Positions 8,154 to 17,207 of a stretch of 64,000 nt of DNA are shown in pieces. Position numbers and translations under genes: made by a program. The notes beneath the pieces are model-generated. The model saw nothing but the letters and a program-made list of their open reading frames with translations. It was not told the origin of the DNA and ran no database searches. The first letter of the stretch is position 1, and each line of letters opens with the position of its first letter. Source of the stretch: Aliishimia sp963922415 (GTDB lineage Bacteria; Pseudomonadota; Alphaproteobacteria; Rhodobacterales; Rhodobacteraceae); contig CAWUIP010000006.1 in the NCBI GenBank assembly GCA_963922415.1, positions 6,344 to 70,343 of the forward strand, read 5' to 3'.

Positions 8154-8942
8154 ATGACACTTCCTGTTGCTGACACCTGGTTCAAAGCTACCAAGATCGA
8201 TGATGCGACAACCCTTATCATCGAGCCGCATATCCACGTGCTTGAACAAGCCAACATGTTTCTCGTGGAAGGCCGCGATCGGGATATGATCCTTGACACA
8301 GGTATGGGGGTTATCCCGTTCAAACCCTATCTAGACACGCTTCGCGAAGATCCGGTGAAAGAGATCATCTGCGTTTCATCTCACACACACATAGACCACA
8401 TCGGGGCTGTGCATGAGTTCGAAACGCGCCTTGTCCACCCAGCCGAGGCAGATGAAATGGCGGCACCTTCGGGCCTGACGTCGCTCTTCCGCCGGGACAT
8501 GCCCGAAGCCTTGCTGCAGACCTTTCTTGACGCGGGATACCCGCCGATTGGCGAAGTGCTGATCGAAGCCTTGCCATTCGCTGGCTACGACCCTGAGAGC
8601 TATCGTCTGCAAGGCGCGCCTGCCACGGGTCTTTTGAAACATGGCGATACCGTTGATCTTGGCGACCACATTTATGAGGTCTTGCATCTACCCGGTCATT
8701 CGCCCGGTGGCATCGGCTTGTTTGAGCGCGAAACCGGCATCCTGTTTGCCGCGGACGCAATTTATGACGGGCCTCTGATCTTTGAAGGGCCAGGGATGAG
8801 CGTCGAGGATTATAGAAACACCTTCAATCTGCTGAAGACCCTCCCCATAAAGACCGTGCACGGCGGCCACGACCCCAGCTTTGATCGCGCTCGGATGCTC
8901 GAAATCATCGCGCACTACGAAGCGATCTGGAATGCAGCTTAA
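8154..8942 (+). CDS. Metallo-beta-lactamase-fold hydrolase
   Basis: A 262-residue cytoplasmic MBL-fold protein. The zinc motif HTHIDH (His77, His79, Asp81, His82) is intact. Further ligands are plausible in LPGHSPGG (about residue 182), AADAIYDG (about residue 203) and VHGGHDPSF (about residue 241). Family members act as thioesterases, lactonases or glyoxalase II-like enzymes, and this small single-domain type resembles the glyoxalase II/lactonase branch. It starts 4 bp after the GNAT stop. A lactone or thioester product of the neighbouring oxygenase pathway is a possible substrate. Confidence 0.85.
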   Translation: MTLPVADTWFKATKIDDATTLIIEPHIHVLEQANMFLVEGRDRDMILDTGMGVIPFKPYLDTLREDPVKEIICVSSHTHIDHIGAVHEFETRLVHPAEADEMAAPSGLTSLFRRDMPEALLQTFLDAGYPPIGEVLIEALPFAGYDPESYRLQGAPATGLLKHGDTVDLGDHIYEVLHLPGHSPGGIGLFERETGILFAADAIYDGPLIFEGPGMSVEDYRNTFNLLKTLPIKTVHGGHDPSFDRARMLEIIAHYEAIWNAA

Positions 8943-8953
8943 TCGGTGCCGCT

Positions 8954-9325
8954 TTGACCAACCCAGTCTTCCATTTTGAGATCCCGGTTTCAGATTTAGA
9001 TCGCGCGGTTGACTTTTACGAAGCAGTTTTCGGCTTTTCCTTTGACCGCAGGTCCATTGACGGCAACGACATGGCATTCTTTCCGCGAAACGATGAAAGT
9101 CCCGGGGCCAGCGGCGCGTTGGCAAAAGGCGACACCTATCTGCCCACTCACGCTGGATGCCTGATATACTTCGACGTGGACGACATCGACGCGGTCCTTC
9201 TTCGGTCGGCCGCTGCGGGCGCAAAGCTGCTTTACGGCAAAACCAATATTGGGGCGGGTGGTTTCGTCGCGGAGATTGAGGACAGCGAAGGGAACCGTAT
9301 CGCGCTAAACGAAGTCCCATTGTAA
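8954..9325 (+). CDS. VOC (glyoxalase/bleomycin-resistance fold) protein
   Basis: A 123-residue vicinal-oxygen-chelate protein. Two beta-alpha-beta-beta-beta repeats are visible: FHFEIPVSDLDRAVDFYEAVFGF at the N-terminus and CLIYFDVDDIDAVLLRSAAAGAKLL in the middle, ending VAEIEDSEGNRIAL. Metal ligands His7 and Glu116 region are possible. No ATG is available, and the likely start is TTG at 8954, 11 bp after the MBL gene. It is the last gene of the plus operon and faces iolJ convergently across 37 bp. Confidence 0.8.
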   Translation: MTNPVFHFEIPVSDLDRAVDFYEAVFGFSFDRRSIDGNDMAFFPRNDESPGASGALAKGDTYLPTHAGCLIYFDVDDIDAVLLRSAAAGAKLLYGKTNIGAGGFVAEIEDSEGNRIALNEVPL

Positions 9326-9362
9326 CGTTGCTGGCTGGCAGGAACGCTCAACCGTCCAGTTG

Positions 9363-10190
9363 TCACTGTTTGAGAGTATGCAGTACCGTGCGGGTTGCCT
9401 CTACGATTGGGTCGTGGGTTTCCTTCAGGATTGCGACACGGTCAAAGCGGGCCGTATCACGGTTTAGGGCCTGGCGCAGTTCAGCACCAAAGACCATGCG
9501 AAGCTCGGTACCGATATTGAACTTACAGATCGCTGTGTTGCGCGCCAGGTGCGCACGCTGCGCCACCGGTACGCCCGAGCCACCATGGATCACTAAGGGA
9601 AGGTCCGTTACGGCTTCAATCTCAGCGATACGCGCTTCGTCCAGCCGGCCTTCCTTGTTCTGCTGCAAATGCACATTGCCAACAGAGATTGCCATCGCAT
9701 CCACGCCGCTGTCTCGTGCGAAGATCGCTGCATCCTCTGGATTGGTGCCGTCTGAGCTTTCGCCCCCCGAATACCCGACAAATCCGATCTCACCTTCACA
9801 GGAAATCCCGGCGGCATGCGCCATTTCGGCAATTTGAGCCGTTTCATCGATGTTTTGTGTCAGCGGTTTGCGAGAGCCATCATACATCAGCGAGGTGAAC
9901 CCGCTGTCGAGCGCTTCTTTGCAGTCTTCGAAGGTATAGCCGTGGTCGAGATGCGCAACGACCGGCACCGAGGCGGCTTCTGCCAAATGCCGGAACATCT
10001 TGCCCAAAATTGGCAAAGGTGTGTGTTCCCGGCAAGACGGGCCTGCTTGCAGGATCACTGGCACACCTTCCGCTTCGGCCGCGGCCACATAGGCGCGCAT
10101 GTCCTCCCAACCAAGAGTGACAAGCCCGCCAACAGCATAACCTTTTTCCAGTGCTGGTCTCAGCACATCCGACAGTGTGGCAAGTGTCAT
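9363..10190 (-). CDS. iolJ: Class II aldolase, 6-phospho-5-dehydro-2-deoxy-D-gluconate aldolase (IolJ-like)
   Basis: A 275-residue zinc-dependent class II aldolase. The catalytic Asp and a Zn ligand are in HLDHGYTFEDC (about residues 80-90); further features are a Zn ligand in SVGNVHL (about residue 178) and the phosphate-binding VIHGGSGVP and KFNIGTEL. The sequence is of the fructose-bisphosphate aldolase family; the iolJ role is inferred from linkage with iolB, iolC and iolD, where the step would split the kinase product into DHAP and malonic semialdehyde. Its ATG overlaps the stop of the iolB-like gene (ATGA). The neighbouring IolC lacks the fused aldolase-like DUF2090 domain seen in some alphaproteobacteria, so a separate aldolase is needed. 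Confidence 0.85.
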   Translation of the reverse strand: MTLATLSDVLRPALEKGYAVGGLVTLGWEDMRAYVAAAEAEGVPVILQAGPSCREHTPLPILGKMFRHLAEAASVPVVAHLDHGYTFEDCKEALDSGFTSLMYDGSRKPLTQNIDETAQIAEMAHAAGISCEGEIGFVGYSGGESSDGTNPEDAAIFARDSGVDAMAISVGNVHLQQNKEGRLDEARIAEIEAVTDLPLVIHGGSGVPVAQRAHLARNTAICKFNIGTELRMVFGAELRQALNRDTARFDRVAILKETHDPIVEATRTVLHTLKQ

Positions 10191-11023
10191 TTGAACTTCG
10201 CAATCATGTCCTTGATGCCCGGGATCGTTTCAATTTGGTAGGCATGGGTTGGCTGGAAATACTGAACGAGGCTGCGCTGCGTCAGGCCCCCCAAGATCGT
10301 AAAATAATACATTTCGTACCCCGGAAGTACGGCGCAAGGATGGTAGCCCGTGTCGATACAAATCGTCGACCCGTCCACGATGTGGTAGGCGTCACCGGGT
10401 TGTCCGTCCTCGCGTTGCAACATCTGGAGGCCGGAGCCCCAATTCGGTTTGAACCGAAAATTGTACGTCTCATCATGGCGCGTCTCATCGGGCAGACGAT
10501 TGGTGTCGTGCTTATGGGAGGGAAAGCCGGACCAACCACCCTGCCCCACAGTGAACAATTCGCTCACCAGGAGGCGGCCCACTTTGTCGTGCTGCTTTTG
10601 GCCCAGGATATGTTTGATCTTACGATGGGTTTTCGTATCGTCCGAGCCATATTGCACCAAATCGTGTTCGCGCACGTCGAAGGGATCAAGCACCTTATCG
10701 TATTTGGCACCGGCAATAAACGTCTCGGTTTCCTCTGAAACGCAGACCAGTGTGACTTTTGCGCCAACAGGCACGTACACACCTTGCGGCTCACCATCCC
10801 AGACGTCTTCGCCGCGACCGCCAAGCTCAGGAAAGCGAACACCCTCGACGTCCACATCAACGCTACCCGTGGCCGGCACAATGCAAGTTTCGTAGCCGGG
10901 AACTTGGTATTCGAATGCCTCGCCGCGCTTAAGTTTGACGATATTGAAATAGTTTAGCGGCACCGTTTCATTGTCGACGTCTACAATCGGCTTGTTTTGG
11001 TTGTCATAAGGGGCGAGATGCAT
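10187..11023 (-). CDS. IolB-family cupin isomerase (divergent paralogue)
   Basis: A 278-residue bicupin of the 5-deoxy-glucuronate isomerase family. Metal-binding His/Glu residues are present in the PSHKHDT and DETYNFRF stretches (about residues 165-190), and a late DTGYHPCAVLPGYEMYYFTILGG matches the conserved IolB C-terminus. It is clearly less like classical IolB than the second paralogue at 18993-19802, and its N-terminal half differs most. The start is ATG 11023 with AAAGGA 6-7 nt upstream; the longer frame has no such site. It lies between iolC and iolJ in the operon. It could be the isomerase for this operon or act on a related deoxy-uronate. Confidence 0.8.
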   Translation of the reverse strand: MHLAPYDNQNKPIVDVDNETVPLNYFNIVKLKRGEAFEYQVPGYETCIVPATGSVDVDVEGVRFPELGGRGEDVWDGEPQGVYVPVGAKVTLVCVSEETETFIAGAKYDKVLDPFDVREHDLVQYGSDDTKTHRKIKHILGQKQHDKVGRLLVSELFTVGQGGWSGFPSHKHDTNRLPDETRHDETYNFRFKPNWGSGLQMLQREDGQPGDAYHIVDGSTICIDTGYHPCAVLPGYEMYYFTILGGLTQRSLVQYFQPTHAYQIETIPGIKDMIAKFK

Positions 11024-11033
11024 GTTCGTCCTT

Positions 11034-12014
11034 TCAGGCCTCGGTCGGGCCAGGATGTTTTTCAAGGAAGGCGTCGAGTTGTGTCGTTGTCGGCATCGCG
11101 GGGGCGCAGCCAGGCTGGCTAACCACAATGGAGGCACATGCCGAGCCGCGCAAAACTGCCTCTTTCAGATCATAACCGTCAGCGACTGACGCCAGGACTC
11201 CAGCCAAAAAACTGTCCCCCGCGCCATTAGGTTTGACAGCAGTGACAGGAAAAATCCCAGTTCGGAACTCTTGGCCGTCAGCAAAGGTCAATGCGCCACC
11301 TTCGCCCATTTTGTAGATGACCAACTTACCCGCATCAGCGAGTTCTCGCGCCTTTGCCATACCTTTGTCGAAGCTGCCTGCCATGAAGCCGAATTCTTCA
11401 TCATTTCCGACGATCATGTCACTTTCGGCTCCCGCGCGCGACAGCACGTCAGCGGCCACGTCCGCAGAGGGCCAACTATACGGGCGATAGTCAATGTCGA
11501 AGATGATTGGCAAACCTGCGCTTGCGGCATTTTCGAAAGCGCGGAATGTTGCACTGCGCGACGGTTCTGCGGCGAACACGGTGCCAGCGGTGATAAGCGC
11601 CGAGAACTCGGAATAGTCGACCCGGTCCATATCGTCTTCTGTGACTTGGAAGTCGACGGCACCGTTGCGGTAGATGACGTTCTGGAAGTCTTCAATGCAG
11701 CTTTCATAGACCGCCAAAGACAGGCGATACTCGCCGTCCAATACGCGGCAATTGGACGTATCCACCCCATAGTGTTGCAACCGGTTAAGCGCAAAGCGTC
11801 CAACGGCATCGTCCGATACGGACGTGACAAGCGCCGCCTGACTGCCCAGCTTTACGAGCCCGGCGCAGATATTGGCCGATGATCCGCCAAGATCAGCACG
11901 GAACGTATCGGCGTATTCGCTTTTCGTACCTTGGGGGTCTGCAAAAAGGTCCATACCAGCACGCCCAAAGACGCCAAACCTGTTTCCCTTGATCCCGTTC
12001 AGCAGCATTGACAT
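11034..12014 (-). CDS. iolC: 5-dehydro-2-deoxygluconokinase IolC (PfkB family)
   Basis: A 326-residue ribokinase/PfkB-type kinase that phosphorylates 2-deoxy-5-keto-gluconate in myo-inositol breakdown. PfkB signature 1 is near the N-terminus (LGGSSANICAGLVKLG, about residues 43-58) and signature 2 with the catalytic Asp is near the C-terminus (KPNGAGDSFLAGVL, about residues 262-275). It is single-domain. The ATG at 12014 shares one base with the iolD stop; a TTG 3 nt upstream is less likely. The pathway position agrees with the surrounding iolD and aldolase genes. Confidence 0.9.
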   Translation of the reverse strand: MSMLLNGIKGNRFGVFGRAGMDLFADPQGTKSEYADTFRADLGGSSANICAGLVKLGSQAALVTSVSDDAVGRFALNRLQHYGVDTSNCRVLDGEYRLSLAVYESCIEDFQNVIYRNGAVDFQVTEDDMDRVDYSEFSALITAGTVFAAEPSRSATFRAFENAASAGLPIIFDIDYRPYSWPSADVAADVLSRAGAESDMIVGNDEEFGFMAGSFDKGMAKARELADAGKLVIYKMGEGGALTFADGQEFRTGIFPVTAVKPNGAGDSFLAGVLASVADGYDLKEAVLRGSACASIVVSQPGCAPAMPTTTQLDAFLEKHPGPTEA

Positions 12015-13882
12015 CAAACGCCTCTCCGTTGCTTGTCACGTCCGCTTTCCCAGTCAACATGCGCCTGGCGCACCTTGTCATTCTTCGTGATATGCGGGGT
12101 TCCGACTTCCCACCAGGCATGGCCGCCTTCTGTCCAGCCTTCGTAGGGATCAACTTTCATAACGATGACACTGGTTTTGTCACTCGCTTTCGCGCGTTTG
12201 AACGCTTCGGCAAGCTCCTTTGGATTGGCCACCGTTTCTGCCATCGCCCCCATGGACGCGGCATGGGCTTCGAAATCCACTCCAAACGCTTCAGGCACCG
12301 TGGGCGCATCCGCGATAAGGTTGTTGAAGCTTTCATTGCCCACATTGTTTTGCAACTTGTTGATAACTGCAAAGCCACCATTATCAAGCACAAGCAGGAT
12401 CATCTTCTTCTTGGTGAGAACCGAAGAATAGATATCTGAATTTAGCATCAGATAGGACCCATCCCCGCAAAACGAAATGGTGTCACTGTTTGGTTCACGC
12501 TCCGACTGGGCAATCCGCGCGCCCCAAGCACCAGCGATTTCGTAGCCCATGCAGGAAAACCCGAACTCTACATCGACTGTGCCAACATCCAGCGTGCGCC
12601 AATTGGCGGTGACCTCGGCGGGCAGTCCGCCGGCGGCCGCCACGATCCGGTCGCGGGGGTCGCAAAGCGAATTCACGACGCCGATGGCTTGCGCATAGGA
12701 ATTGGGGCGATTGTCATTGTAAGACACATTTTCAGCGACATATGCATCCCATTTGACCCGCGCATCCCGCGCAAAACCTGTCCATGACGCAGGAGCGGTG
12801 TAGCCGCGCAGTGCGGTAGCAAGCACCCCGATTGAGAGCTTGGCGTCCCCTACGACTGGTAGAGACATGTGTTTACCAGCGTCATGCCGCGCGGCGTTGA
12901 TCGAGATGAACCGGGCGTCCTTGGCAAATGCGGTCCAACTGCCTGTCGTAAAGTCCTGTAAGCGCGTGCCCACAGCCAAGATCACATCGGCCTGTTCGGC
13001 GATCGCATTGGCGCTGTCGGACCCTGTCACACCGATCGGGCCGATGTTCAGGTCATGGGTCGCAATCATGTTGGCCCGACCCGCGATGGTTTCGACCACC
13101 GGAATTTGATGCGTTTCGGCAAAGTTTGTCAGTTCGGCAACGGCTTGCGAATACTGCACCCCACCGCCAGCGATGATCATTGGCCGTTTGGCCGATTTCA
13201 ACAAAGCTGCGGCGTCCGCGATTTCGTCGACATCCGGCGCTTGGCGGCGGATGCGGTGTACCTTCTTTTCAAAAAAGATTTCGGGATAGTCATAGGTCCA
13301 GCCTTGTACGTCTTGTGGCAAACCCAAAAAAGTCGGTCCGCAATCGCCAGGGTCCAGCATGGTGGCGATGGCCGCCGGCAACGATTGGATGATCTGCGCT
13401 GGATGCGTAATTCTATCCCAATAGCGGGTGACCGGCTTGAAGGCGTCATTGGCGCCAAAAGTTGGATCGTTAAAGTTCTCCATCTGCTGCAAGACGGGAT
13501 CAGGTAAGCGGCTTAGGAACGTATCACCGCACAACATAAGCATTGGTAAGCGGTTGGCATGGGCCAACGCCGCCGCGGTCACCAGATTGAGTGTGCCGGG
13601 TCCCGCACTTGCTGTGCAGAACATGAAGCGCTGCCGCAGCCATTGCTTGGCATAGCCGGCGGCCGCAAAGCCCATGCTCTGTTCGTTCTGACCGCGATAC
13701 AGAGGAAGCGCCTCGCGATGGTCATAAAGCGCCTCGCCCAGACACGTCACGTTGCCATGGCCAAAGATACCGAAGCCGCCCCCGCACAAGCGCATTTCGT
13801 CTCCATCCACCACGATGTATTGGTTCGCAAGCCACCGAATAATGGCCTGTGCCGTGGTCAGGGTAACCGTTTTTTCCGTCAC
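12014..13882 (-). CDS. iolD: 3D-trihydroxycyclohexane-1,2-dione hydrolase IolD
   Basis: A 622-residue thiamine-diphosphate enzyme that opens the cyclohexanedione ring to 5-deoxy-glucuronate. The N-terminal pyrimidine-binding domain contains the catalytic-type Glu in LYRGQNEQSMGFAAAGYAK, the middle domain is GTRLQDFTTGSW-like, and the C-terminal PP-binding motif is GDGSYLMLNSDIYSSV. The length matches the family. The start is GTG 13882 with GGGGGAG about 8 nt upstream; the 28 extra codons to an upstream ATG would run into the operator. It heads a four-gene minus-strand operon. Confidence 0.93.
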   Translation of the reverse strand: MTEKTVTLTTAQAIIRWLANQYIVVDGDEMRLCGGGFGIFGHGNVTCLGEALYDHREALPLYRGQNEQSMGFAAAGYAKQWLRQRFMFCTASAGPGTLNLVTAAALAHANRLPMLMLCGDTFLSRLPDPVLQQMENFNDPTFGANDAFKPVTRYWDRITHPAQIIQSLPAAIATMLDPGDCGPTFLGLPQDVQGWTYDYPEIFFEKKVHRIRRQAPDVDEIADAAALLKSAKRPMIIAGGGVQYSQAVAELTNFAETHQIPVVETIAGRANMIATHDLNIGPIGVTGSDSANAIAEQADVILAVGTRLQDFTTGSWTAFAKDARFISINAARHDAGKHMSLPVVGDAKLSIGVLATALRGYTAPASWTGFARDARVKWDAYVAENVSYNDNRPNSYAQAIGVVNSLCDPRDRIVAAAGGLPAEVTANWRTLDVGTVDVEFGFSCMGYEIAGAWGARIAQSEREPNSDTISFCGDGSYLMLNSDIYSSVLTKKKMILLVLDNGGFAVINKLQNNVGNESFNNLIADAPTVPEAFGVDFEAHAASMGAMAETVANPKELAEAFKRAKASDKTSVIVMKVDPYEGWTEGGHAWWEVGTPHITKNDKVRQAHVDWESGRDKQRRGV

Positions 13883-13948
13883 TTGATCGCTCCCCCGATG
13901 CAAGGATACCGATTGCCGCTTGCGCGAAATCTCAACCCAAGTTACAGC

Positions 13949-13967
13949 TTTTGCAATCGGTTGCAAA
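13949..13967. promoter_or_regulatory. LacI-type operator, copy 1 (iol divergent promoter)
   Basis: TTTTGCAATCGGTTGCAAA lies in the 114-bp gap between divergent iolD and the 13997 dehydrogenase gene. The core TGCAA-N-CG-N-TTGCA is a typical LacI-family palindrome. The same 19 bases recur at 25893-25911 upstream of the long inositol operon that ends in a LacI gene. Regulation of both by that LacI protein is inferred. Confidence 0.8.
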
Positions 13968-13996
13968 CACTATCATCACCTGTTGGGAGAGCCGTC

Positions 13997-15100
13997 ATGA
14001 AGAGCATCGGCATCGGCATTGTCGGGGGTGGTTACATGGGCAAGGCACATGCCGTTGCCATGTCTGCAGTTGGTGCAGTGTTCGATACGAAATTGCGTCC
14101 TCGCCTGGAAATGGTGGCCGCTGCATCGCCGGAAAGCGCAGCGCGCTATTGTCGGCAATTCGGCTTTTCGCGCGCGGCGGATGATTGGCGGCAGTTGATC
14201 GCCGATCCCGGCGTAGACGCCATCGTCATCGCGTCTCCACAGGACACGCACCGTGACATAGCCGAAGCGGCCTTTGCCGTGCAAAAGCCAGTGCTGTGTG
14301 AAAAACCGCTGGCGGACACGCTCGAAGACGCCCGCGCGATGGTCGATGCGGCGGAGGCATCTGGCGTCGTCAACATGGTTGGTTTCAACTACATTCGCAC
14401 GCCCGCCAGCCAGTTTGTGCGCGCACTCTTGGCCGACGGCGCGATCGGTGACGTCACGTGGTTTCGTGGCGAGCATACCGAAGACTTTCTCGCCGATCCC
14501 ACGACAGCGCATTCTTGGCGCTGCGACGGTATGGCAAATGGCAACATGGGGGACCTTGCGCCGCATCCGATCAACGCCGCGCTCGCCCTCATGGGGCCGA
14601 TTTCCGAGGTCATGGCCGAAATCGAGACAGTGCACGCCGCTCGCCCAGGCGGCGCGGTCACAAATGACGACCATGCCCAGATCATGTGCCGTTTTGCCAA
14701 TGGAGTGAAGGGACACATCTATTCCAGTCGCGTCGCAACCGGGCGAAAAATGGGATACGCCTATGAGATCCACGGCACAAACGGCGCGATCCGCTTCGAT
14801 CAAGAAGACCAGAACGCAGTCTGGCTCTACCGTCGCGAAGGGTCCGAGGCGACACAAGGGTTTACTAAAATCCTGACGGGCCCAGCACATCCTGACTACG
14901 CGCCATTTTGCCAGGGCCCAGGGCATGGCACTGGCTATCAGGATCAGATCATTATCGAGGCCAAAGATTTCCTTGAGGCCATTGAAACAGGACACTCGGC
15001 TTGGCCCACTTTTCGCGACGGATTGGCCGTGGCCGAAGTGGTCGAAGCCGCTTTGAGATCGGCGCAGACCGGGGCATGGACCCCGGTGGCGCACGTCTAA
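13997..15100 (+). CDS. Gfo/Idh/MocA-family oxidoreductase (inositol dehydrogenase-like)
   Basis: A 367-residue NAD(P)-dependent dehydrogenase. The N-terminal Rossmann motif is IGIVGGGYMGKAHAVAM (residues 4-20), and the conserved EKP catalytic Lys motif is in VLCEKPLADT (about residues 100-109). The C-terminal domain has the AHPINAALALMG-type substrate face. The start is the ATG at 13997 after GGGAGAG; a much longer in-frame extension runs antisense through iolD and is rejected. It is followed closely by iolE. It probably oxidises an inositol isomer or derivative, with IolG at 20962 as the more classical 2-dehydrogenase. Confidence 0.88.
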   Translation: MKSIGIGIVGGGYMGKAHAVAMSAVGAVFDTKLRPRLEMVAAASPESAARYCRQFGFSRAADDWRQLIADPGVDAIVIASPQDTHRDIAEAAFAVQKPVLCEKPLADTLEDARAMVDAAEASGVVNMVGFNYIRTPASQFVRALLADGAIGDVTWFRGEHTEDFLADPTTAHSWRCDGMANGNMGDLAPHPINAALALMGPISEVMAEIETVHAARPGGAVTNDDHAQIMCRFANGVKGHIYSSRVATGRKMGYAYEIHGTNGAIRFDQEDQNAVWLYRREGSEATQGFTKILTGPAHPDYAPFCQGPGHGTGYQDQIIIEAKDFLEAIETGHSAWPTFRDGLAVAEVVEAALRSAQTGAWTPVAHV

Positions 15101-15114
15101 GGAGTCACGCAACA

Positions 15115-16008
15115 ATGACCATTCGCATCGGCAACGCGCCTTGTTCTTGGGGTGTCGAATTTGCCAAAGATCCACGCAATCCTGACTGGAAGACCGTGCT
15201 GAAAGAATGCGCCGAGGCCGGGTATAAGGGCATTGAACTTGGTCCGGTTGGATTTATGCCGGAGGACCCTGTCGAACTGGGCGAGGCGCTCGACGCGTAT
15301 GGGTTGGAACTGATTGGCGGCGTGGTCTTCCGCGCCTTTTATGATCCGGCACAGTGGGACGACGTGCTGGACGGGGCAAAGCGCACGTGCGAGGCGTTAA
15401 AGGCGCATGGCGCGGAGCACTTTGTTCTGATTGACTCAATTTCGCCGCGCCGCGCGCCCACCGCAGGCCGAGGTGCAGAGGCCGAACAAATGGACGGCTC
15501 AGAGTGGACGGCTTACCGTGACCGGATCGTGACCATCGCCAAGATGGGCGCCGAAGACTACGGGCTTATCCCGGAATTGCATCCACATGCTGGTGGCTTC
15601 ATGGACTTTGAGCCAGAGATTGAAAAGATCCTGCAAGACGTGGACGCCGACACTTTGAAGCTGTGCATAGATACCGGCCACTGCACTTATGCTGGCTTTG
15701 ACCCAGTGACTTTCATGACACGTCACATGGATCGAATAACCTATGTTCACTTCAAGTCGACTGATGCCAAAGTAAAAGCAGACGCAATTGCCAATCGCAC
15801 CGGGTTCTACGACGCTTGCGGTCAAGGCATTTTCTGTAACCTGTCCGAAGGCGAGGTCGACTTTCCCGCAGTGCGGCGACTGTTGCTTGAGAGTGGTTAC
15901 GCAGGTTGGTGCACGATCGAACAGGATTGCGACCCTACACTAGATGTCTCGCCTATCGACGACGCGCGCGTGAACCGGGAATATCTTGAAACAATTGGCT
16001 TCACGTAA
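15115..16008 (+). CDS. iolE: Inosose dehydratase IolE
   Basis: A 297-residue TIM-barrel enzyme (xylose-isomerase-like fold) that dehydrates 2-keto-myo-inositol to the trihydroxycyclohexanedione used by IolD. It opens with the characteristic IGNAPCSWGVEF (residues 4-15). The metal-site residues fit IPELHPHAGGF (about residues 142-152), LCIDTGHCTYAGFDP (about residue 183) and the final Glu in WCTIEQDCDP. GGAG lies about 11 nt before the ATG. It lies 14 bp after the dehydrogenase and 12 bp before the next one, so the three form an operon. Confidence 0.92.
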   Translation: MTIRIGNAPCSWGVEFAKDPRNPDWKTVLKECAEAGYKGIELGPVGFMPEDPVELGEALDAYGLELIGGVVFRAFYDPAQWDDVLDGAKRTCEALKAHGAEHFVLIDSISPRRAPTAGRGAEAEQMDGSEWTAYRDRIVTIAKMGAEDYGLIPELHPHAGGFMDFEPEIEKILQDVDADTLKLCIDTGHCTYAGFDPVTFMTRHMDRITYVHFKSTDAKVKADAIANRTGFYDACGQGIFCNLSEGEVDFPAVRRLLLESGYAGWCTIEQDCDPTLDVSPIDDARVNREYLETIGFT

Positions 16009-16020
16009 GGATTGACGGCG

Positions 16021-17154
16021 ATGACAAAGCTGAAATGGGGTATGATCGGCGGCGGTGAAGGCAGTCAGATCGGACCGGCGCACCGCTTGGGCGCCCAAGC
16101 GGACGGTCTTTTTGAATTTACCGCAGGCGCATTGGACCACCGTCCGGATGCAGGACGCGAATACGCCCAGCGGCTGGGTGTGGCGCATGACCGTGCTTAT
16201 GGCGACTGGCAAGATATGTTGGCGGGCGAAAAAAACCGCGACGACCCGATAGACCTTGTCACCGTGGCGACGCCAAACGCGACCCATTTCGAGATCACCA
16301 AGGCATTTCTCGAAGCAGGCTTTAACGTGCTGTGCGAAAAGCCCATGACCATGACCGTTGAGGAAGGCGAAGAGATCCTTCGCGTCGCGAAAGCGTCAGG
16401 AAAGATCTTGGCCGTGAACTACGCCTATTCCGCCTATCCGATGGTGCGCCAAGCACGCGCGATGGTGCGCGCAGGTGAGATTGGAAAAGTGCGCTTGGTT
16501 GTCACCAATTTCAGCCACGGCCACCACGGCGACGCAGCTGACGCGGACAACCCACGTGTGCGCTGGAGATACGATCCGGCTATGGCTGGGGTCTCCGGGC
16601 AATTCGCCGACTGCGGCATCCACGCGTTACACATGGCCAGCTTTATCTGCGACGACCAAGTCGAACGCCTAAGCGCTGATTTCGCCTCGGCGATCTCCAG
16701 CCGCGAACTGGAAGACGACGCCATGGTCAATTTCCGAATGTCAGGGGGGACAGTTGGGCGGCTGTGGACATCCTCGGTCGCCATCGGCCGTCAGCACGGG
16801 TTCGAGATCCAGGTCTTCGGTGAAACCGGAGGGTTAAAATGGCACGCCGAGCAACCGAACCAACTGATCTATACCGCCCTGGGCGGACGCACGCAGATCA
16901 TCGAAAAGGGGGAAGCGGGCCTGCATGACGACGCAACACGGCTGTCACGCGTCGCCATTGCCCATCCCGAAGGTTTCCCGTTAGCCGTCGCTAATATCTA
17001 TTGCGACCTTGCGGATGCGATACGTGGAGAACATCGCGACGGTTTGCCCGGCGCAGAAGATGGCCTGCGCTCAATGGCTGCGGTGCACACGGCCGTGGCA
17101 TCGGCGCGCGCGGGCGGCGCTTGGATGGATGCACGACCGCCCGTTTTCCGCTAA
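16021..17154 (+). CDS. Gfo/Idh/MocA-family oxidoreductase
   Basis: A 377-residue NAD(P)-binding oxidoreductase. The N-terminus GMIGGGEGSQIGPAHR is the Rossmann glycine loop, and VLCEKPMTM (about residues 106-114) carries the catalytic Lys. The middle YSAYPMVRQARAMV and a His-containing FADCGIHALHMASF (about residues 200-213) form the substrate domain. It is visibly homologous to the protein at 28101-29228 (same GxIGGxHR start and YPMVRQAR block), a type I associate with sugar or cyclitol oxidation paired with TIM-barrel enzymes. A TTG at 16012 is an alternative start but lies too near the AAGG. Confidence 0.88.
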   Translation: MTKLKWGMIGGGEGSQIGPAHRLGAQADGLFEFTAGALDHRPDAGREYAQRLGVAHDRAYGDWQDMLAGEKNRDDPIDLVTVATPNATHFEITKAFLEAGFNVLCEKPMTMTVEEGEEILRVAKASGKILAVNYAYSAYPMVRQARAMVRAGEIGKVRLVVTNFSHGHHGDAADADNPRVRWRYDPAMAGVSGQFADCGIHALHMASFICDDQVERLSADFASAISSRELEDDAMVNFRMSGGTVGRLWTSSVAIGRQHGFEIQVFGETGGLKWHAEQPNQLIYTALGGRTQIIEKGEAGLHDDATRLSRVAIAHPEGFPLAVANIYCDLADAIRGEHRDGLPGAEDGLRSMAAVHTAVASARAGGAWMDARPPVFR

Positions 17155-17207
17155 GTTCGCGTACTCGGAGCCTGATCTTCTAAGCCTGATCCAATGACGC
17201 GCAGAGG

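Noticed and set aside
13559..13996. N-terminal extension of the 13997 dehydrogenase
   Set aside because: It would run antisense through iolD and the operator; ATG 13997 has a good ribosome-binding site.
13976..15175. A 399-codon minus-strand open frame
   Set aside because: Antisense to the dehydrogenase gene at 13997-15100; the sequence has no recognisable motif.
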